Part shown: in pieces, positions 1-8,845 of the stretch | Layout of the letters: each line of letters begins with the position of its first letter | How positions within the stretch are numbered: position 1 is the first letter of the stretch | Origin: Oscillospiraceae bacterium | GTDB lineage: Bacteria; Bacillota; Clostridia; Oscillospirales; Ruminococcaceae | NCBI GenBank assembly: GCA_025758045.1 | Contig: CP107208.1 | Coordinates: forward strand, 2,728,001-2,792,000 | Direction: 5' to 3' | DNA: 64,000 nt | Position numbers and translations under genes: made by a program | Notes under the pieces: generated by a model | What the model saw: only the letters and a program-made list of their open reading frames with translations | What the model was told of the DNA's origin: nothing | The model's database searches: none

Positions 1-211
1 CCTCCTCGGGCAGGTCACGGTCATCCAGGCAGATGAACAGGCGGCGCATCATGCCCACCTGCGGGCCAGCCAGCCCCAGGCCGTTGGCGGCGATCAGGGT
101 CTCTTTCATATCGTCCAGCAGGGTGCCGAGGCGGTCATCAAATTTCGTGACGGGGCGGCAGACTTTTTTCAGAATCGGGTCTCCGTCCTGTACAATGGTG
201 CGAAGTGCCAT
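1..211 (-). CDS. def: Peptide deformylase, C-terminal part outside window
   Basis: Removes the formyl group from the initiator methionine of new proteins. The 70 residues visible begin MALRTIVQDGDPILKKVC, the usual deformylase start, and include GLGLAGPQVG at about residues 44-53, which is metal-site motif I (GxGLAAxQ) with one Ala changed to Gly. The EGCLS and HEXXH motifs would lie beyond the window edge, so activity cannot be judged. The ATG at 211 follows GGAGG at a good distance. It lies 38 bp downstream of priA in the same direction, the usual priA-def order in Firmicutes. Confidence 0.9.
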   Translation of the reverse strand, partial: MALRTIVQDGDPILKKVCRPVTKFDDRLGTLLDDMKETLIAANGLGLAGPQVGMMRRLFICLDDRDLPEE

Positions 212-249
212 GGGTAATACCTCCAAAATTGTTTTCAATACGTTCTATT

Positions 250-2517
250 TTATAAATCACCGTCGGAGTTGAAATCCACGATCACGGAAGCTTTCTGCGG
301 CAGTTTTTCTTTGGCGTAAGCATCCAACGTTTCACGCAAAAGGGTGCGGAACGCAGTATCGTTGCGGCATTTCAACGTCAGCTTATAACGGAATTTTCCG
401 TTCAGCATCGTAATGTTCATGGGGGCCGGGCCTAAGATGCGCAGCGGCAGGCCGGGGCGCTGGGCGGCACGTTCCGCCAACAGCGAGCCGAAACGCTGGG
501 CCGCGATGAGCACGGCCCCCTCCTGCGCCCCCACAAAGCCAATAACGCAAAACGCGCAGAACGGCGGATACAGGCCAAACTTACGGAAGGTGATTTCCTC
601 GCGGTAGTAAGCCTCGTAATCCTGGGCGGCGGCCAGCTGTAAAACGGGGTGGTCCGGCACGGTTGTTTGTATCAGCGCGCGGCCGGGCAGTGCAGCGCGG
701 CCGCCGCGGCCGATGACCTGCGTGACCAGGCTGAACACGCTCTCGTAGGCGCGGAAGCCCTGCCCGAACAGCAGCGAGTCGATGCCCAGCACACCGACGA
801 GTGTAACTTTTTCAAAGTCCAGCCCCTTGGCCACCATCTGGGTGCCAAGCAGGATGTCGTACTCGTGCCGGGCAAACTGGGCCAGCATCGTTTCGTGGGC
901 GTTTTTTTTGCCGGTAGAGTCCTGGTCCATCCGCAAAATGCGGGCGCTGGGCAGAAGTTCCGCCAGTTCTTCCTCAACGCGCTGGGTGCCGAAGCCGCTG
1001 TAGTGGATCTTGCCGCCGCACTCGGGGCAGAGCGTCGGCAGCGGATGCACCGTTTGGCCGCAGTGGTGGCACATCAGCGCCTGCTGGGGTTTGTGGTAGA
1101 CCAGCGGCACACTGCAGTTGGGGCATTTCAGCACGTGGCCGCAATCGGTGCACATGCCGATGGTGCGGTAGCCCCGGCGATTTAAGAGCAGGATGCTCTG
1201 TTCCCCATTATCGAGATTTTCCTGCAGCTCGCGTGCCAGGCGGCGGCTGACCTCCCGGGGGTTGCCTGCCGTCAGCTCGGCGCGCATATCGATGAAATCC
1301 ACGCTGGGCAGCGGGCAGCCGCCGTAGCGCTGGGTGAGGGTAACAAGTTTCAGTTTGCCGCTTTGGGCGGCGTGGTAGGTCTCGGTCAACGGTGTGGCCG
1401 AGGCAAAGACCAGCAGGGCGTTTTCCATGACAGCGCGCTTTTTGGCGATGTCGTGGGCATCGTAGCGGGGGGCAGATTCACTCTGGTAGGTATGTTCCTG
1501 CTCCTCATCCACGATGATAAGCCCTAAATTTTGCAGCGGCGAGAAGACCGCACTACGGGTGCCGACCACGATGTCGGCATTTCCCTGCTGGATCATCCGC
1601 CACTGGAGCAGCCGCTCGGTGTTGTTGAGTGCCGAGTGCTGTACCGCCAGGCGGCTGCCAAAGGTGGATTTTAAGCGGCGGATCATCTGCGGTGTTAAGC
1701 TGATCTCCGGCACCAACACCAGGGCGCGGCGGCCCAGTTCCAGCGTGCGTTCGATGAGCTTTAAAAATACCACCGTTTTACCGCTGCCGGTCACGCCGTG
1801 CAGCAGCGCTGCGTGGGGCTTGCCGTCCTCCAAGTCCGGCAGCAGCGTCGCAAAGGCTTTCTGCTGTTCTTCGGAGAGGGTCAGTGGCTGCGGGTCGAAC
1901 GGAATGTCCGCGAAAAGATCCAGCGACTTATCCTGCTCGGCCACCGTGAGCACGCCCTTTTTGCAAAGGGTGTCCAGCGTTGCCTTGGAGATGCCCGCCT
2001 CATCCAGCTGGCGGGCTGTCTTGGGGCCGGTGCTCAGCGCTTCCATCGCCGCCAGCTGACGCGGACCAGGCTTCGGCTTGGCGGGCAGCTCCCCTGCCAG
2101 CGTGTAAAGTCGCTCGGTCGAGCGGGACAGCCGGTTCTGCATCACGGGGCGTCCGTTTTCCACGGCAGCACGGTACTGGGCACCGTATGGGATAACCGCC
2201 TTGACGGCCTCGAACCAGGTACAGAAGGTGCGATCTTTCAAAAATCGCACCAGTTCCAGCAGATCCGGCGTCAGCCGAGCTTCCGCCGGGGCGGCATCGT
2301 ACAGCGTTTTCAGCTTTTGGGTGTCGGCGTCCTCCGGCAGCGCCGCTACCGAGAGCACCACCGCCATCCGGGGCTTATTTCCCCGGCCAAAGGGCACTAA
2401 CACCATGCTGCCGGGCCAGACTTTATCGTTTAACCGCGGCGGGATGCAGTAGGAATACAGCTTATCAAAGTGGATCGTCGCATCGTCTACCGCCGCCTGG
2501 GCAATCTGCAAACTCAT
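250..2517 (-). CDS. priA: Primosomal protein N' (PriA replication-restart helicase)
   Basis: A 3'-5' DNA helicase that reloads the replisome at stalled forks. The 755 aa match the family length. Visible parts are an N-terminal DNA-binding region, Walker A GVTGSGKT (241-248), the Walker B/DEXH box written DEEQ (337-340), and a paired zinc cluster with eight Cys (CTDCGHVLKCPNC, then CHHCG and CPECGG), followed by helicase motifs such as GTQMVAKGLDF. The start ATG overlaps the gmk stop by 4 bp, suggesting translational coupling. The Gln at the last position of the DEXH box is unusual, because most PriA proteins have DEEH. Confidence 0.96.
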   Translation of the reverse strand: MSLQIAQAAVDDATIHFDKLYSYCIPPRLNDKVWPGSMVLVPFGRGNKPRMAVVLSVAALPEDADTQKLKTLYDAAPAEARLTPDLLELVRFLKDRTFCTWFEAVKAVIPYGAQYRAAVENGRPVMQNRLSRSTERLYTLAGELPAKPKPGPRQLAAMEALSTGPKTARQLDEAGISKATLDTLCKKGVLTVAEQDKSLDLFADIPFDPQPLTLSEEQQKAFATLLPDLEDGKPHAALLHGVTGSGKTVVFLKLIERTLELGRRALVLVPEISLTPQMIRRLKSTFGSRLAVQHSALNNTERLLQWRMIQQGNADIVVGTRSAVFSPLQNLGLIIVDEEQEHTYQSESAPRYDAHDIAKKRAVMENALLVFASATPLTETYHAAQSGKLKLVTLTQRYGGCPLPSVDFIDMRAELTAGNPREVSRRLARELQENLDNGEQSILLLNRRGYRTIGMCTDCGHVLKCPNCSVPLVYHKPQQALMCHHCGQTVHPLPTLCPECGGKIHYSGFGTQRVEEELAELLPSARILRMDQDSTGKKNAHETMLAQFARHEYDILLGTQMVAKGLDFEKVTLVGVLGIDSLLFGQGFRAYESVFSLVTQVIGRGGRAALPGRALIQTTVPDHPVLQLAAAQDYEAYYREEITFRKFGLYPPFCAFCVIGFVGAQEGAVLIAAQRFGSLLAERAAQRPGLPLRILGPAPMNITMLNGKFRYKLTLKCRNDTAFRTLLRETLDAYAKEKLPQKASVIVDFNSDGDL

Positions 2518-3092
2518 TCGGCAGCGCCGTGCTTAAGCTTGAACTGGATGATGGAGTAGATGCTCTCAGCGCAGCTGTCGACCTCGACATTGACCACATG
2601 CTCGTCGTAGTTGACGGAGTTGGCAATCTCGGTCTCGGCACGCTTTAAGCGGCGCTGGATGGTCTCCTCATTTTCCGTGCCGCGGTTGCGCAGGCGGCGC
2701 TCCAGTTCTTCCATATCCGGGGGCAGCACAAAGATTGTGGTGGCACCGGGGTACATTTTTTTGATGTTGCCTGCGCCTTCGACCTCGATGACCAGAATCA
2801 CCGGGATGCCCAGTGCCATGCGGCCCTCAATCTCGCTGCGCAGGGTACCGTAGTAATTTTCGCAGTATTTGGTGTGCTCGACAATCTGGTCATGGGCCAG
2901 ATGATCCTCGAAATCAGCTACCGTCATGAAATGGTAGTTGATGCCGTCCTTCTCGCCCTCACGCGGGGTGCGGGTGGTGGCGGAGACGGTGTGCTGGATC
3001 TCCGGGTGTTTTTTCAGCAGGCTTGCCACGACGGTGTCCTTGCCGGTGCCGGACGGGCCAGAGACAACAAACAGATACTTTTCACCTTTCAT
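2514..3092 (-). CDS. gmk: Guanylate kinase
   Basis: Phosphorylates GMP to GDP with ATP. The 192 aa carry the P-loop GPSGTGKD (12-19), the GMP-binding TTRTPREGEKDGINYHF segment and the lid-region arginines in RLRNRGTE. The start is preceded by GGGAGT. It follows remA by 15 bp and overlaps priA by 4 bp. In many Firmicutes rpoZ (RNA polymerase omega) and coaBC lie between gmk and priA; both are absent here. Confidence 0.96.
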   Translation of the reverse strand: MKGEKYLFVVSGPSGTGKDTVVASLLKKHPEIQHTVSATTRTPREGEKDGINYHFMTVADFEDHLAHDQIVEHTKYCENYYGTLRSEIEGRMALGIPVILVIEVEGAGNIKKMYPGATTIFVLPPDMEELERRLRNRGTENEETIQRRLKRAETEIANSVNYDEHVVNVEVDSCAESIYSIIQFKLKHGAAE

Positions 3093-3107
3093 ACTCTATA
3101 CTCCCTT

Positions 3108-3353
3108 TCAGCTTTCTTCTTCCTGGGCAAAGCGGCCGGTAATACTTTCCAGCGGGATGCCGGACAAAATTATGTGATCCGAGTCCATGATAAGCACCGC
3201 CTGGGTCCTGCGGCCGTAGGAAGCATCGATCAAAGCGCCCTTCTCGCGGGCATCCTGCACCATGCGCTTGATAGGTGCCGAATCCGGGCTGACGATGCCA
3301 ATGACGCGGTCTGCATTGACCATATTGCCAAAGCCGATATTGATCAGTTTCAT
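3108..3353 (-). CDS. remA: RemA-like regulatory protein (DUF370)
   Basis: An 81-aa member of the DUF370/RemA family. In Bacillus RemA binds DNA and activates biofilm-matrix and osmoprotection genes. The family start MKLINIGFGN and the core GRRTQAVLIMDSDHIILS are present. It lies between yicC and gmk, its conserved position in Firmicutes, and is probably cotranscribed from the promoter upstream of yicC. The regulatory target in this organism is unknown. The tail EEES is acidic and short. Confidence 0.9.
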   Translation of the reverse strand: MKLINIGFGNMVNADRVIGIVSPDSAPIKRMVQDAREKGALIDASYGRRTQAVLIMDSDHIILSGIPLESITGRFAQEEES

Positions 3354-3365
3354 GGATGCCCCCGC

Positions 3366-4244
3366 TTACTCAATGTTCTGGATCTGTTCGCGAATCTTCT
3401 CAATCTCGGATTTCAGCTCCACCACCAGGCGGGTGATGGCTACATCCTGGCACTTGGAGCCGATGGTGTTAGACTCACGGTTCAACTCCTGGGTCAAAAA
3501 GTCCAGCTTGCGGCCGATGGGCTCATCCAGGGTCAAGATCTCGCGGTACTGGGCCACATGGCTGTGCAGGCGGACGGTCTCCTCATCGATAGCGGTCTTA
3601 TCGGCAAAGATGGCAGCCTCAGTAACAAGGCGGCTTTCGTCGATGTTGCGGTCGCCCAGCAGTTCCTGCAGGCGGGCGTAGAGCTTATCGCTGTAAGCCT
3701 GCACGCGGCCTGCGCTGTTTTCCTCGATCTGGCCGACCAGCGTCTCGATGGTATCGAGGCGGCCCGCCACATCCTCTTTCAGCTTTTCGCCCTCGACGGC
3801 GCGCATAGCCACAAAGGCATCCACGGCCTTTTCAGCCACCGACTGCACATCTTGCCAGAGTTCTTCCTCGTTGGTGGGGGCAGCAGTCTGGGTCAGCACA
3901 TCGGGGAAACGCGAAAGCATACCAACGGAGACATCGTTTTTCAGGTCCATCCGCTCCACCATCTCGTTCAGGGCGGCGCGGTAGCCCTCGGCCAGCTGCC
4001 AGTTGACCGACACCACGGTATCGGCGGCTGTGACCGTCTGGATGGAAAGGCTTAATTCCACCTTGCCGCGGCTGACCCTGGAAGCCACCAGCTTTTTCAG
4101 CTTGTCTTCCAGAAACGCGCAGGAGCGCGGCAATCGGGAAGAATACTCAAAGAAACGCGCATTGACGCTGCGCAGTTCCACCTTGATGTCACGCCCGTGC
4201 AGCAGTGCGCCGGCGCGGCCGTAGCCTGTCATGCTCAAAACCAT
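3366..4244 (-). CDS. yicC: YicC/YloC family endoribonuclease
   Basis: A 292-aa member of the YicC/YloC family, whose E. coli member is an endoribonuclease acting in RNA turnover. The N-terminal signature MVLSMTGYGRAG and the C-terminal DUF1732 region (FLTQELNRESNTIGSKC, then ELKSEIEKIREQIQNIE) are both intact. It is the first gene of the leftward unit yicC-remA-gmk-priA-def. It follows a consensus promoter after about 55 nt, and GAGGTG serves as ribosome binding site. Confidence 0.93.
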   Translation of the reverse strand: MVLSMTGYGRAGALLHGRDIKVELRSVNARFFEYSSRLPRSCAFLEDKLKKLVASRVSRGKVELSLSIQTVTAADTVVSVNWQLAEGYRAALNEMVERMDLKNDVSVGMLSRFPDVLTQTAAPTNEEELWQDVQSVAEKAVDAFVAMRAVEGEKLKEDVAGRLDTIETLVGQIEENSAGRVQAYSDKLYARLQELLGDRNIDESRLVTEAAIFADKTAIDEETVRLHSHVAQYREILTLDEPIGRKLDFLTQELNRESNTIGSKCQDVAITRLVVELKSEIEKIREQIQNIE

Positions 4245-4302
4245 ATCCTACACCTCATACCTTCGGATTCCTGTGCCAGATGCACAAACACATATATTGT
4301 AT

Positions 4303-4331
4303 ATTGTACTATTTTTACAGCCAAGATGCAA
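4303..4331 (-). promoter_or_regulatory. Sigma-A-type promoter for yicC-remA-gmk-priA-def
   Basis: On the minus strand TTGCAT (4326-4331) and TACAAT (4303-4308) are separated by exactly 17 bp, upstream of the yicC start. No other convincing promoter occurs before def, so this probably drives the five-gene unit. Confidence 0.7.
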
Positions 4332-4345
4332 GAAAATCCGAATAA

Positions 4346-4393
4346 AAAACTGCACGTCCGCAGAGTTTTCACGCTTTACGGGTGTGCAGTTTT
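4346..4393 (-). terminator. Rho-independent terminator after sseB-like gene
   Basis: A 10-bp stem AAAACTGCAC / GTGCAGTTTT closes a long internal loop. On the minus strand it is followed by a T-run. It separates the sseB-radA unit from the yicC promoter. Confidence 0.65.
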
Positions 4394-4414
4394 CATTGCT
4401 ATGTACAAACAGGA

Positions 4415-5281
4415 TTATTCGTCGTCGTCCTCGTCCATGATGCGACCGATGCCCTTGCGGTAGAACGGCTCACTGCCGCGCATGCCCTGCTGCCCCAGCG
4501 GAGAGATGGACGTGGTGATGTTCAGGTCGATCTTCTTCTCGCGGCCCATCAGATAGGGGCGTGCTGCCTTGGCAACGGCGGAAAACAACTTGTCATCCTT
4601 GGGGCCGTCCAGCACCAGCAGGTAGCTCTTGGCCTCATCGTTGATGATCATGATCTGCAGGTAGGCAGAGCCGACGCCGGGAGCCTGAGCCAGCACTTCG
4701 CAGATAGGGTCGGCCAGCTCGTCCGGCAGGACGCTGGGTTCCACGATGGTAACCTTGTCGCCCGGCTTGATCTGGGTGACAGCGGCGCGCTGCTGGGCCA
4801 GGGCCTTGGCGATTTCGTCCTTCTGCTTTTTGACGGACTCGATCAGTGGCTTCTCCAGGCGCAGGCTGTTCTCGCCGGGGTTGATGACTATACCGGAGGC
4901 ATCTGGGTTCTTCGAGACCATATTGGCGAAGTCATCAAAGCGCAGCATGATAACCTGCCGGCCCTGCTCCGGGTTCTTCTGCCATGCATGTACAGCGTCC
5001 CAATCACTGAAGCCCAGGTAGTAGTGTTTGCCCTCGGGGCTGTTGACCATGATGAGGTTGATTTTGGTGTTGGGGGGCAGCTGCACGCGGCCATCCGGGC
5101 CGGGCGTAGGGGCAGACTGACCCTGCAGGTCAAAGTTGGCCGGTGCCAGCAGCGGAGAGCGCACCAGCTCGTTGAGAACGGCATTGAGGTTTTTGGGGTT
5201 GTTTTCGGCTTTCAGCGCTACGATGGCATCTTTCAGCTTCGGGTTGAACGCCGGTGCTTTGGGTTGATTCTGGTCAGGCAT
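4415..5281 (-). CDS. SseB-family protein
   Basis: A 288-aa cytoplasmic protein with an N-terminal SseB domain (NLNAVLNELVRSPLLAPANF, about 33-52; FSDWDAVHAW about 91-100) and a C-terminal SseB_C-like domain from about residue 180 (KVTIVEPSVLPDELADPICEVL). SseB was named for enhanced serine sensitivity in E. coli; its biochemical role is not settled. It lies 10 bp downstream of radA and ends in a run of acidic residues (DEDDDE) just before a terminator. No catalytic motif is visible. Confidence 0.75.
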   Translation of the reverse strand: MPDQNQPKAPAFNPKLKDAIVALKAENNPKNLNAVLNELVRSPLLAPANFDLQGQSAPTPGPDGRVQLPPNTKINLIMVNSPEGKHYYLGFSDWDAVHAWQKNPEQGRQVIMLRFDDFANMVSKNPDASGIVINPGENSLRLEKPLIESVKKQKDEIAKALAQQRAAVTQIKPGDKVTIVEPSVLPDELADPICEVLAQAPGVGSAYLQIMIINDEAKSYLLVLDGPKDDKLFSAVAKAARPYLMGREKKIDLNITTSISPLGQQGMRGSEPFYRKGIGRIMDEDDDE

Positions 5282-5291
5282 GGTTTTCTCC

Positions 5292-6689
5292 TCACTTTAA
5301 TTTTATCGTGTTGATCGCTTCACGCAGGTAGGAGACGCCCACCAGCTTGAGGCCCGGGAACTGGGCCGGATCGATCATTTTTAAATTGTGCTTGGGTACG
5401 ATGGCTGTATCAAAGCCCACGCGCTGGGCTTCCCGCAGGCGGGTCTCCAGGTGCGTCACGCTGCGCACTTCCCCGCCCAGGCCCACTTCGCCGATAGCGA
5501 TGGTCTTTTCACCCACCGGCAGGTCCAAAAAGCTGGATGCCATCGCAATACAAACCGGCAGGTCGCAGGCGGTCTCGTCCAGCTTCAGGCCTCCAATGAT
5601 GTTAACATACACGTCCTGGCTGGAGAAGTTATACCCCGCGCGCTTTTCCAGTACCGCCAGCAGCAGGTACATGCGGTTATAGTCAAAGCCGCTGGCCGTC
5701 CGCCGGGGGCTGGGAAAATTGGTCTTGGTGGCCAACGCCTGTACTTCACTGAGCACCGGGCGGGTGCCTTCCATCACGCAGGCCACGCAGGTACCGCTGA
5801 TTCCCAGAGGACGGCCCTCCAGCATGACCTGGGAGGGGTTCTCGATCTGGGCAAGGCCGCGGCCGGTCATATCGAACATACCGATTTCGTTGGTGGAGCC
5901 ATAGCGGTTTTTGACCGCGCGCAGTACGCGGTACGGCAGGGTCTTGTCGCCCTCAAAGTACAGCACCGTATCCACGATATGCTCCATGACTTTGGGGCCT
6001 GCGATGGCGCCATCCTTGTTGACGTGGCCCACGATGAAGGTGGGAATTTCCAGCGTTTTGGCTACATTTAAAAAGCGGGCCGAGCTTTCCTTGACCTGGC
6101 TGACTGTGCCAGCCGAAGAGGAAATATCGGTGCAGCGCATCGTCTGGATAGAGTCGATGACCACGAGGTCCGGCTTCATAGATTCGATCAGACCGCAGAT
6201 CTCGTCCACGTCGCTTTCTGCCACCAGCGAGATGTTGTCCTCAGGCACGTTCAGACGCACAGCGCGGAGTTTGATCTGCCGCACCGATTCCTCGCCCGTA
6301 ACATAGAGCACGTTTTTGGTTTTGCTGACCTCGCTGCAAAGCTGCAGCAAAATCGTGGATTTGCCGATGCCCGGCTCGCCGCCGATGAGCGTAACGCTGC
6401 CGATGACGATGCCGCCGCCCAGTACGCGGTCCAGCTCACTGATGCCGGTGACGATGCGGCTTTTCTCCTCGGTGGTGCTGATGTTTTTCAGCTTTTGGGG
6501 CGTCAGGCTCGTCTGACCGGTCACGCGGACGGGGGCTGCGGCGCGGGAACTGCTTTTGGTCGGTTCCGCCACTACATCCTCGGTCATCGTATTCCACGCC
6601 CCGCAGGAGGGGCAGCGGCCCATCCACCGGGGGCTGGTCTCGCCGCACTGGTTGCAGACGTAGATCGTTTTCAGCTTATCTTTAGGCAT
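5292..6689 (-). CDS. radA: DNA repair protein RadA
   Basis: A RecA-like ATPase that drives branch migration during recombination. The 465 aa hold a C4 zinc finger (Cys 12, 15, 26, 29), Walker A GGEPGIGKST at about 103-112, the RadA motif written KNRYG rather than KNRFG, and a C-terminal Lon-protease-like domain. GGAGG precedes the ATG. It heads a two-gene leftward unit with the sseB-like gene. Confidence 0.95.
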   Translation of the reverse strand: MPKDKLKTIYVCNQCGETSPRWMGRCPSCGAWNTMTEDVVAEPTKSSSRAAAPVRVTGQTSLTPQKLKNISTTEEKSRIVTGISELDRVLGGGIVIGSVTLIGGEPGIGKSTILLQLCSEVSKTKNVLYVTGEESVRQIKLRAVRLNVPEDNISLVAESDVDEICGLIESMKPDLVVIDSIQTMRCTDISSSAGTVSQVKESSARFLNVAKTLEIPTFIVGHVNKDGAIAGPKVMEHIVDTVLYFEGDKTLPYRVLRAVKNRYGSTNEIGMFDMTGRGLAQIENPSQVMLEGRPLGISGTCVACVMEGTRPVLSEVQALATKTNFPSPRRTASGFDYNRMYLLLAVLEKRAGYNFSSQDVYVNIIGGLKLDETACDLPVCIAMASSFLDLPVGEKTIAIGEVGLGGEVRSVTHLETRLREAQRVGFDTAIVPKHNLKMIDPAQFPGLKLVGVSYLREAINTIKLK

Positions 6690-6774
6690 GGGGTTCCTCC
6701 GGCTACAAATTCAACGACTGCCCTTATTATATCCCAAATCTGCAATGGGGGCAAGTAATCTGTGTAATTCCTGT

Positions 6775-6824
6775 AAAAAGGGCCGCCGCCCCGGGAACTT
6801 ACGGTGTCTCCGGCGGCAGCGGCC
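6775..6824 (-). terminator. Terminator downstream of tyrS
   Basis: A GC-rich stem, GGCCGCTGCCGCC against GGCGGCGGCC on the minus strand, is followed by TTTTT. It lies directly after the tyrS stop codon. Confidence 0.75.
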
Positions 6825-6838
6825 TGCTTTATTGCGTA

Positions 6839-8059
6839 TTATAGGGTCACTTTGTGGTAGACCTTTTTACCCTTTTTAATGACAACACCCTTGTTCAACG
6901 CTTCGACGGTCAGGGCAGCCTTCGGGTCGGTGACTTTCTCGCCATCCACCAGAACACCACCCTGCTGGACCAGCTGGCGGGCCTCACGGTTCGAGCCGCA
7001 CAGGCCAGCGGCGACCATGGCAGCCAGCAGACCGACGGTGCCGTCCTTAACGAGGGAGGCATCCAGCTGGGTGGCGGGCATGTTCTCGTGGTCAGCATCA
7101 CCACTGAACAGGCCGCGGGCAGTGGCCTGGGCCTTCTCGGCTTCTTCCTCGCCGTGGACCATCTTGGTCAGCTCGTAGGCCAGGATCTCCTTGGCCTTGT
7201 TGAGCTGCTCACCTTCCCAGTGATCCATCTCATCGATCTGCTCCAGCGGCAGGAAGGTCAGCATGCGGATGCACTTGAGGACATCTGCATCGCCGACATT
7301 GCGCCAGTACTGGTAGAACTCAAACGGGCTGGTCTTGTTGGGATCGAGCCAAACAGCGTTGCCGGCGGTCTTGCCCATCTTCTTGCCCTGAGAGTCGGTC
7401 AGCAGGGTGATGGTCATGGCGTAGGCGTCCTTGCCCAGCTTACGGCGAATCAGCTCGGTGCCGCCCAGCATGTTGCTCCACTGGTCGTCACCGCCGAACT
7501 CCATGTTGCAGCCGTAATTCTGGAACAGGTGGTAGAAGTCGTAGCTCTGCATGATCATGTAGTTGAACTCGAGGAAGGACAGGCCTTTCTCCATGCGCTG
7601 CTTGTAGCACTCAGCACGCAGCATGTTGTTCACGCTGAAGCAGGGACCGACTTCGCGCAGAAGCTCGATGTAGTTGAGGTTCAGGAGCCAGTCGGCGTTA
7701 TTCAGCATCATAGCCTTGCCGTCGCCAAACTCGATGAAGCGCTCCATCTGGCGCTTGAAGCACTCGGCGTTATGGTCGATGTCCTCTTTGGTCAGCATTT
7801 TGCGCATATCGGTACGCCCGGAGGGGTCACCGATCATGGTGGTGCCGCCGCCGATCAGGGCGATGGGACGGTTGCCTGCCTGCTGCAGGCGTTTCATCAG
7901 GGTCAGGGCCATAAAGTGGCCAGCGGTCAGGCTGTCGGCCGTGCAGTCAAAGCCGATGTAGAACGTAGCCTTGCCGTTGTTGATTACCTCTTTGATTTCT
8001 TCTTCGTCCGTAACCTGTGCGATCAGGCCGCGGGCTTTCAGTTCGTCGTAAATCGTCAT
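6839..8059 (-). CDS. tyrS: Tyrosyl-tRNA synthetase
   Basis: Charges tRNA-Tyr with tyrosine. The protein is 406 aa from the ATG at 8059, which follows GGGAGG. The frame is open 54 codons further upstream, but that stretch is the T-box leader and is not coding. The class I HIGH-like motif is in TAGHFMALTLM, the KMSKS loop reads KMGKT, and an S4 RNA-binding domain forms the C terminus. QSYDFYHLFQ and FGGDDQWSNM are typical tyrosine-site segments. Expression is controlled by the T-box immediately upstream. Confidence 0.96.
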   Translation of the reverse strand: MTIYDELKARGLIAQVTDEEEIKEVINNGKATFYIGFDCTADSLTAGHFMALTLMKRLQQAGNRPIALIGGGTTMIGDPSGRTDMRKMLTKEDIDHNAECFKRQMERFIEFGDGKAMMLNNADWLLNLNYIELLREVGPCFSVNNMLRAECYKQRMEKGLSFLEFNYMIMQSYDFYHLFQNYGCNMEFGGDDQWSNMLGGTELIRRKLGKDAYAMTITLLTDSQGKKMGKTAGNAVWLDPNKTSPFEFYQYWRNVGDADVLKCIRMLTFLPLEQIDEMDHWEGEQLNKAKEILAYELTKMVHGEEEAEKAQATARGLFSGDADHENMPATQLDASLVKDGTVGLLAAMVAAGLCGSNREARQLVQQGGVLVDGEKVTDPKAALTVEALNKGVVIKKGKKVYHKVTL

Positions 8060-8096
8060 GGAATTTACCTCCCGTTTGTTGCGGCAAGGGCAAAAA

Positions 8097-8375
8097 TAAA
8101 AGCCCCTGCCAAATGTGAAATTTGGCAGAGGGCGAAAGTTCGCGGTACCACCTCTGTTTGCCTGCCCCTCGCGGCGGCAAGCCTTCGCGGGTGCGGCAGA
8201 CAAAGGGCTGCGTACACCCAAACGCTGTAACGTGCGTACACGGCACGGCCTACTGTTGATTCGGCCTGCTGCTCCGGGATGTATTCGGCATACCTGCTGT
8301 TGACCCCTTGCACCGACCGGGGCTTCTCTGGAACAGGAAAGGCTGCGTACTGGTTCCCTTCATTGCATTTAACAG
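8097..8375 (-). ncRNA. Tyrosine T-box leader of tyrS
   Basis: The leader carries the conserved T-box stretch GTGGTACCGCG (about 8141-8151) and then an intrinsic terminator with stem CTGCCAAAT / ATTTGGCAG and a T-run ending near 8097. The start-proximal stem I region holds a TAC (Tyr) specifier candidate at 8347-8349 within CCAGTACGCAGCC. An apical segment resembling the conserved stem I AG bulge and distal loop (GGTGCAAG) follows. Uncharged tRNA-Tyr should stabilise the antiterminator and allow tyrS transcription. The leader fills the 327-bp gene-free stretch upstream of tyrS. Confidence 0.92.
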
Positions 8376-8380
8376 GTTTC

Positions 8381-8409
8381 ACTTTATCATATTCGGTGCC
8401 GCTTGTCAA
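8381..8409 (-). promoter_or_regulatory. Promoter of T-box/tyrS, overlapping the upstream gene end
   Basis: On the minus strand TTGACA (8404-8409) and TAAAGT (8381-8386) have 17-bp spacing. The -35 box lies inside the last codons of the M50 protease gene, so tyrS can be transcribed both from here and by read-through. Confidence 0.65.
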
Positions 8410-8845
8410 GGCTGTAAAACATTCCATGTAAAATGTGCGCACCGTCCAGCCCCGGCAGCGGCAGCAGATTGGCCCCGCCCACCAGCAGGTTGGTGCAGGC
8501 AAACCAGTAGCCGCTGTAGCTGTACTGCCCCGCCGTCTGCATGTACAAAAGCACCGTGCAGCAGGCCAGCAGGTTTGCCAGCGGCCCGGCGGAGGCCAGC
8601 CGCAGTTCTTCTTCGGGTGTCATCGGCACACTGCGAAGCTGTAAACAGATGCCGAAGGGCGACAGCGCCAGATCCGGCCAGCGGTGCCAGAGTTTGCGGT
8701 ACACGAGGGCGTGGGCACTTTCGTGCAGGATGGCGCACAGCAGCCCTGTGCGCAGCACGCCGGTACCGTCCAGCGACAGCAGGCAGGCCAGCAGGAACAA
8801 TGTTACCGCCGGGGCGCGCAGCCGCAGGCGCGTTTTACGCCGCAT
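8387..8845 (-). CDS. Small M50 (site-2-type) membrane metalloprotease, SpoIVFB-like
   Basis: A 152-aa very hydrophobic protein with a zinc motif HESAH at 41-45, SAGPLANLL at 85-93 and the second metal-ligand motif NLLPLPGLDG at 126-135. Site-2 proteases cleave within membranes; SpoIVFB activates sigma-K during sporulation. The start at 8845 was chosen because the start of the MRRKTRLRLR sequence overlaps the end of the M23 gene by 11 bp. It is much shorter than Bacillus SpoIVFB (about 290 aa) and lacks the C-terminal CBS domain. Its tight coupling to an upstream M23 membrane protein mirrors spoIVFA-spoIVFB. Substrate unknown. Confidence 0.75.
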   Translation of the reverse strand: MRRKTRLRLRAPAVTLFLLACLLSLDGTGVLRTGLLCAILHESAHALVYRKLWHRWPDLALSPFGICLQLRSVPMTPEEELRLASAGPLANLLACCTVLLYMQTAGQYSYSGYWFACTNLLVGGANLLPLPGLDGAHILHGMFYSLDKRHRI

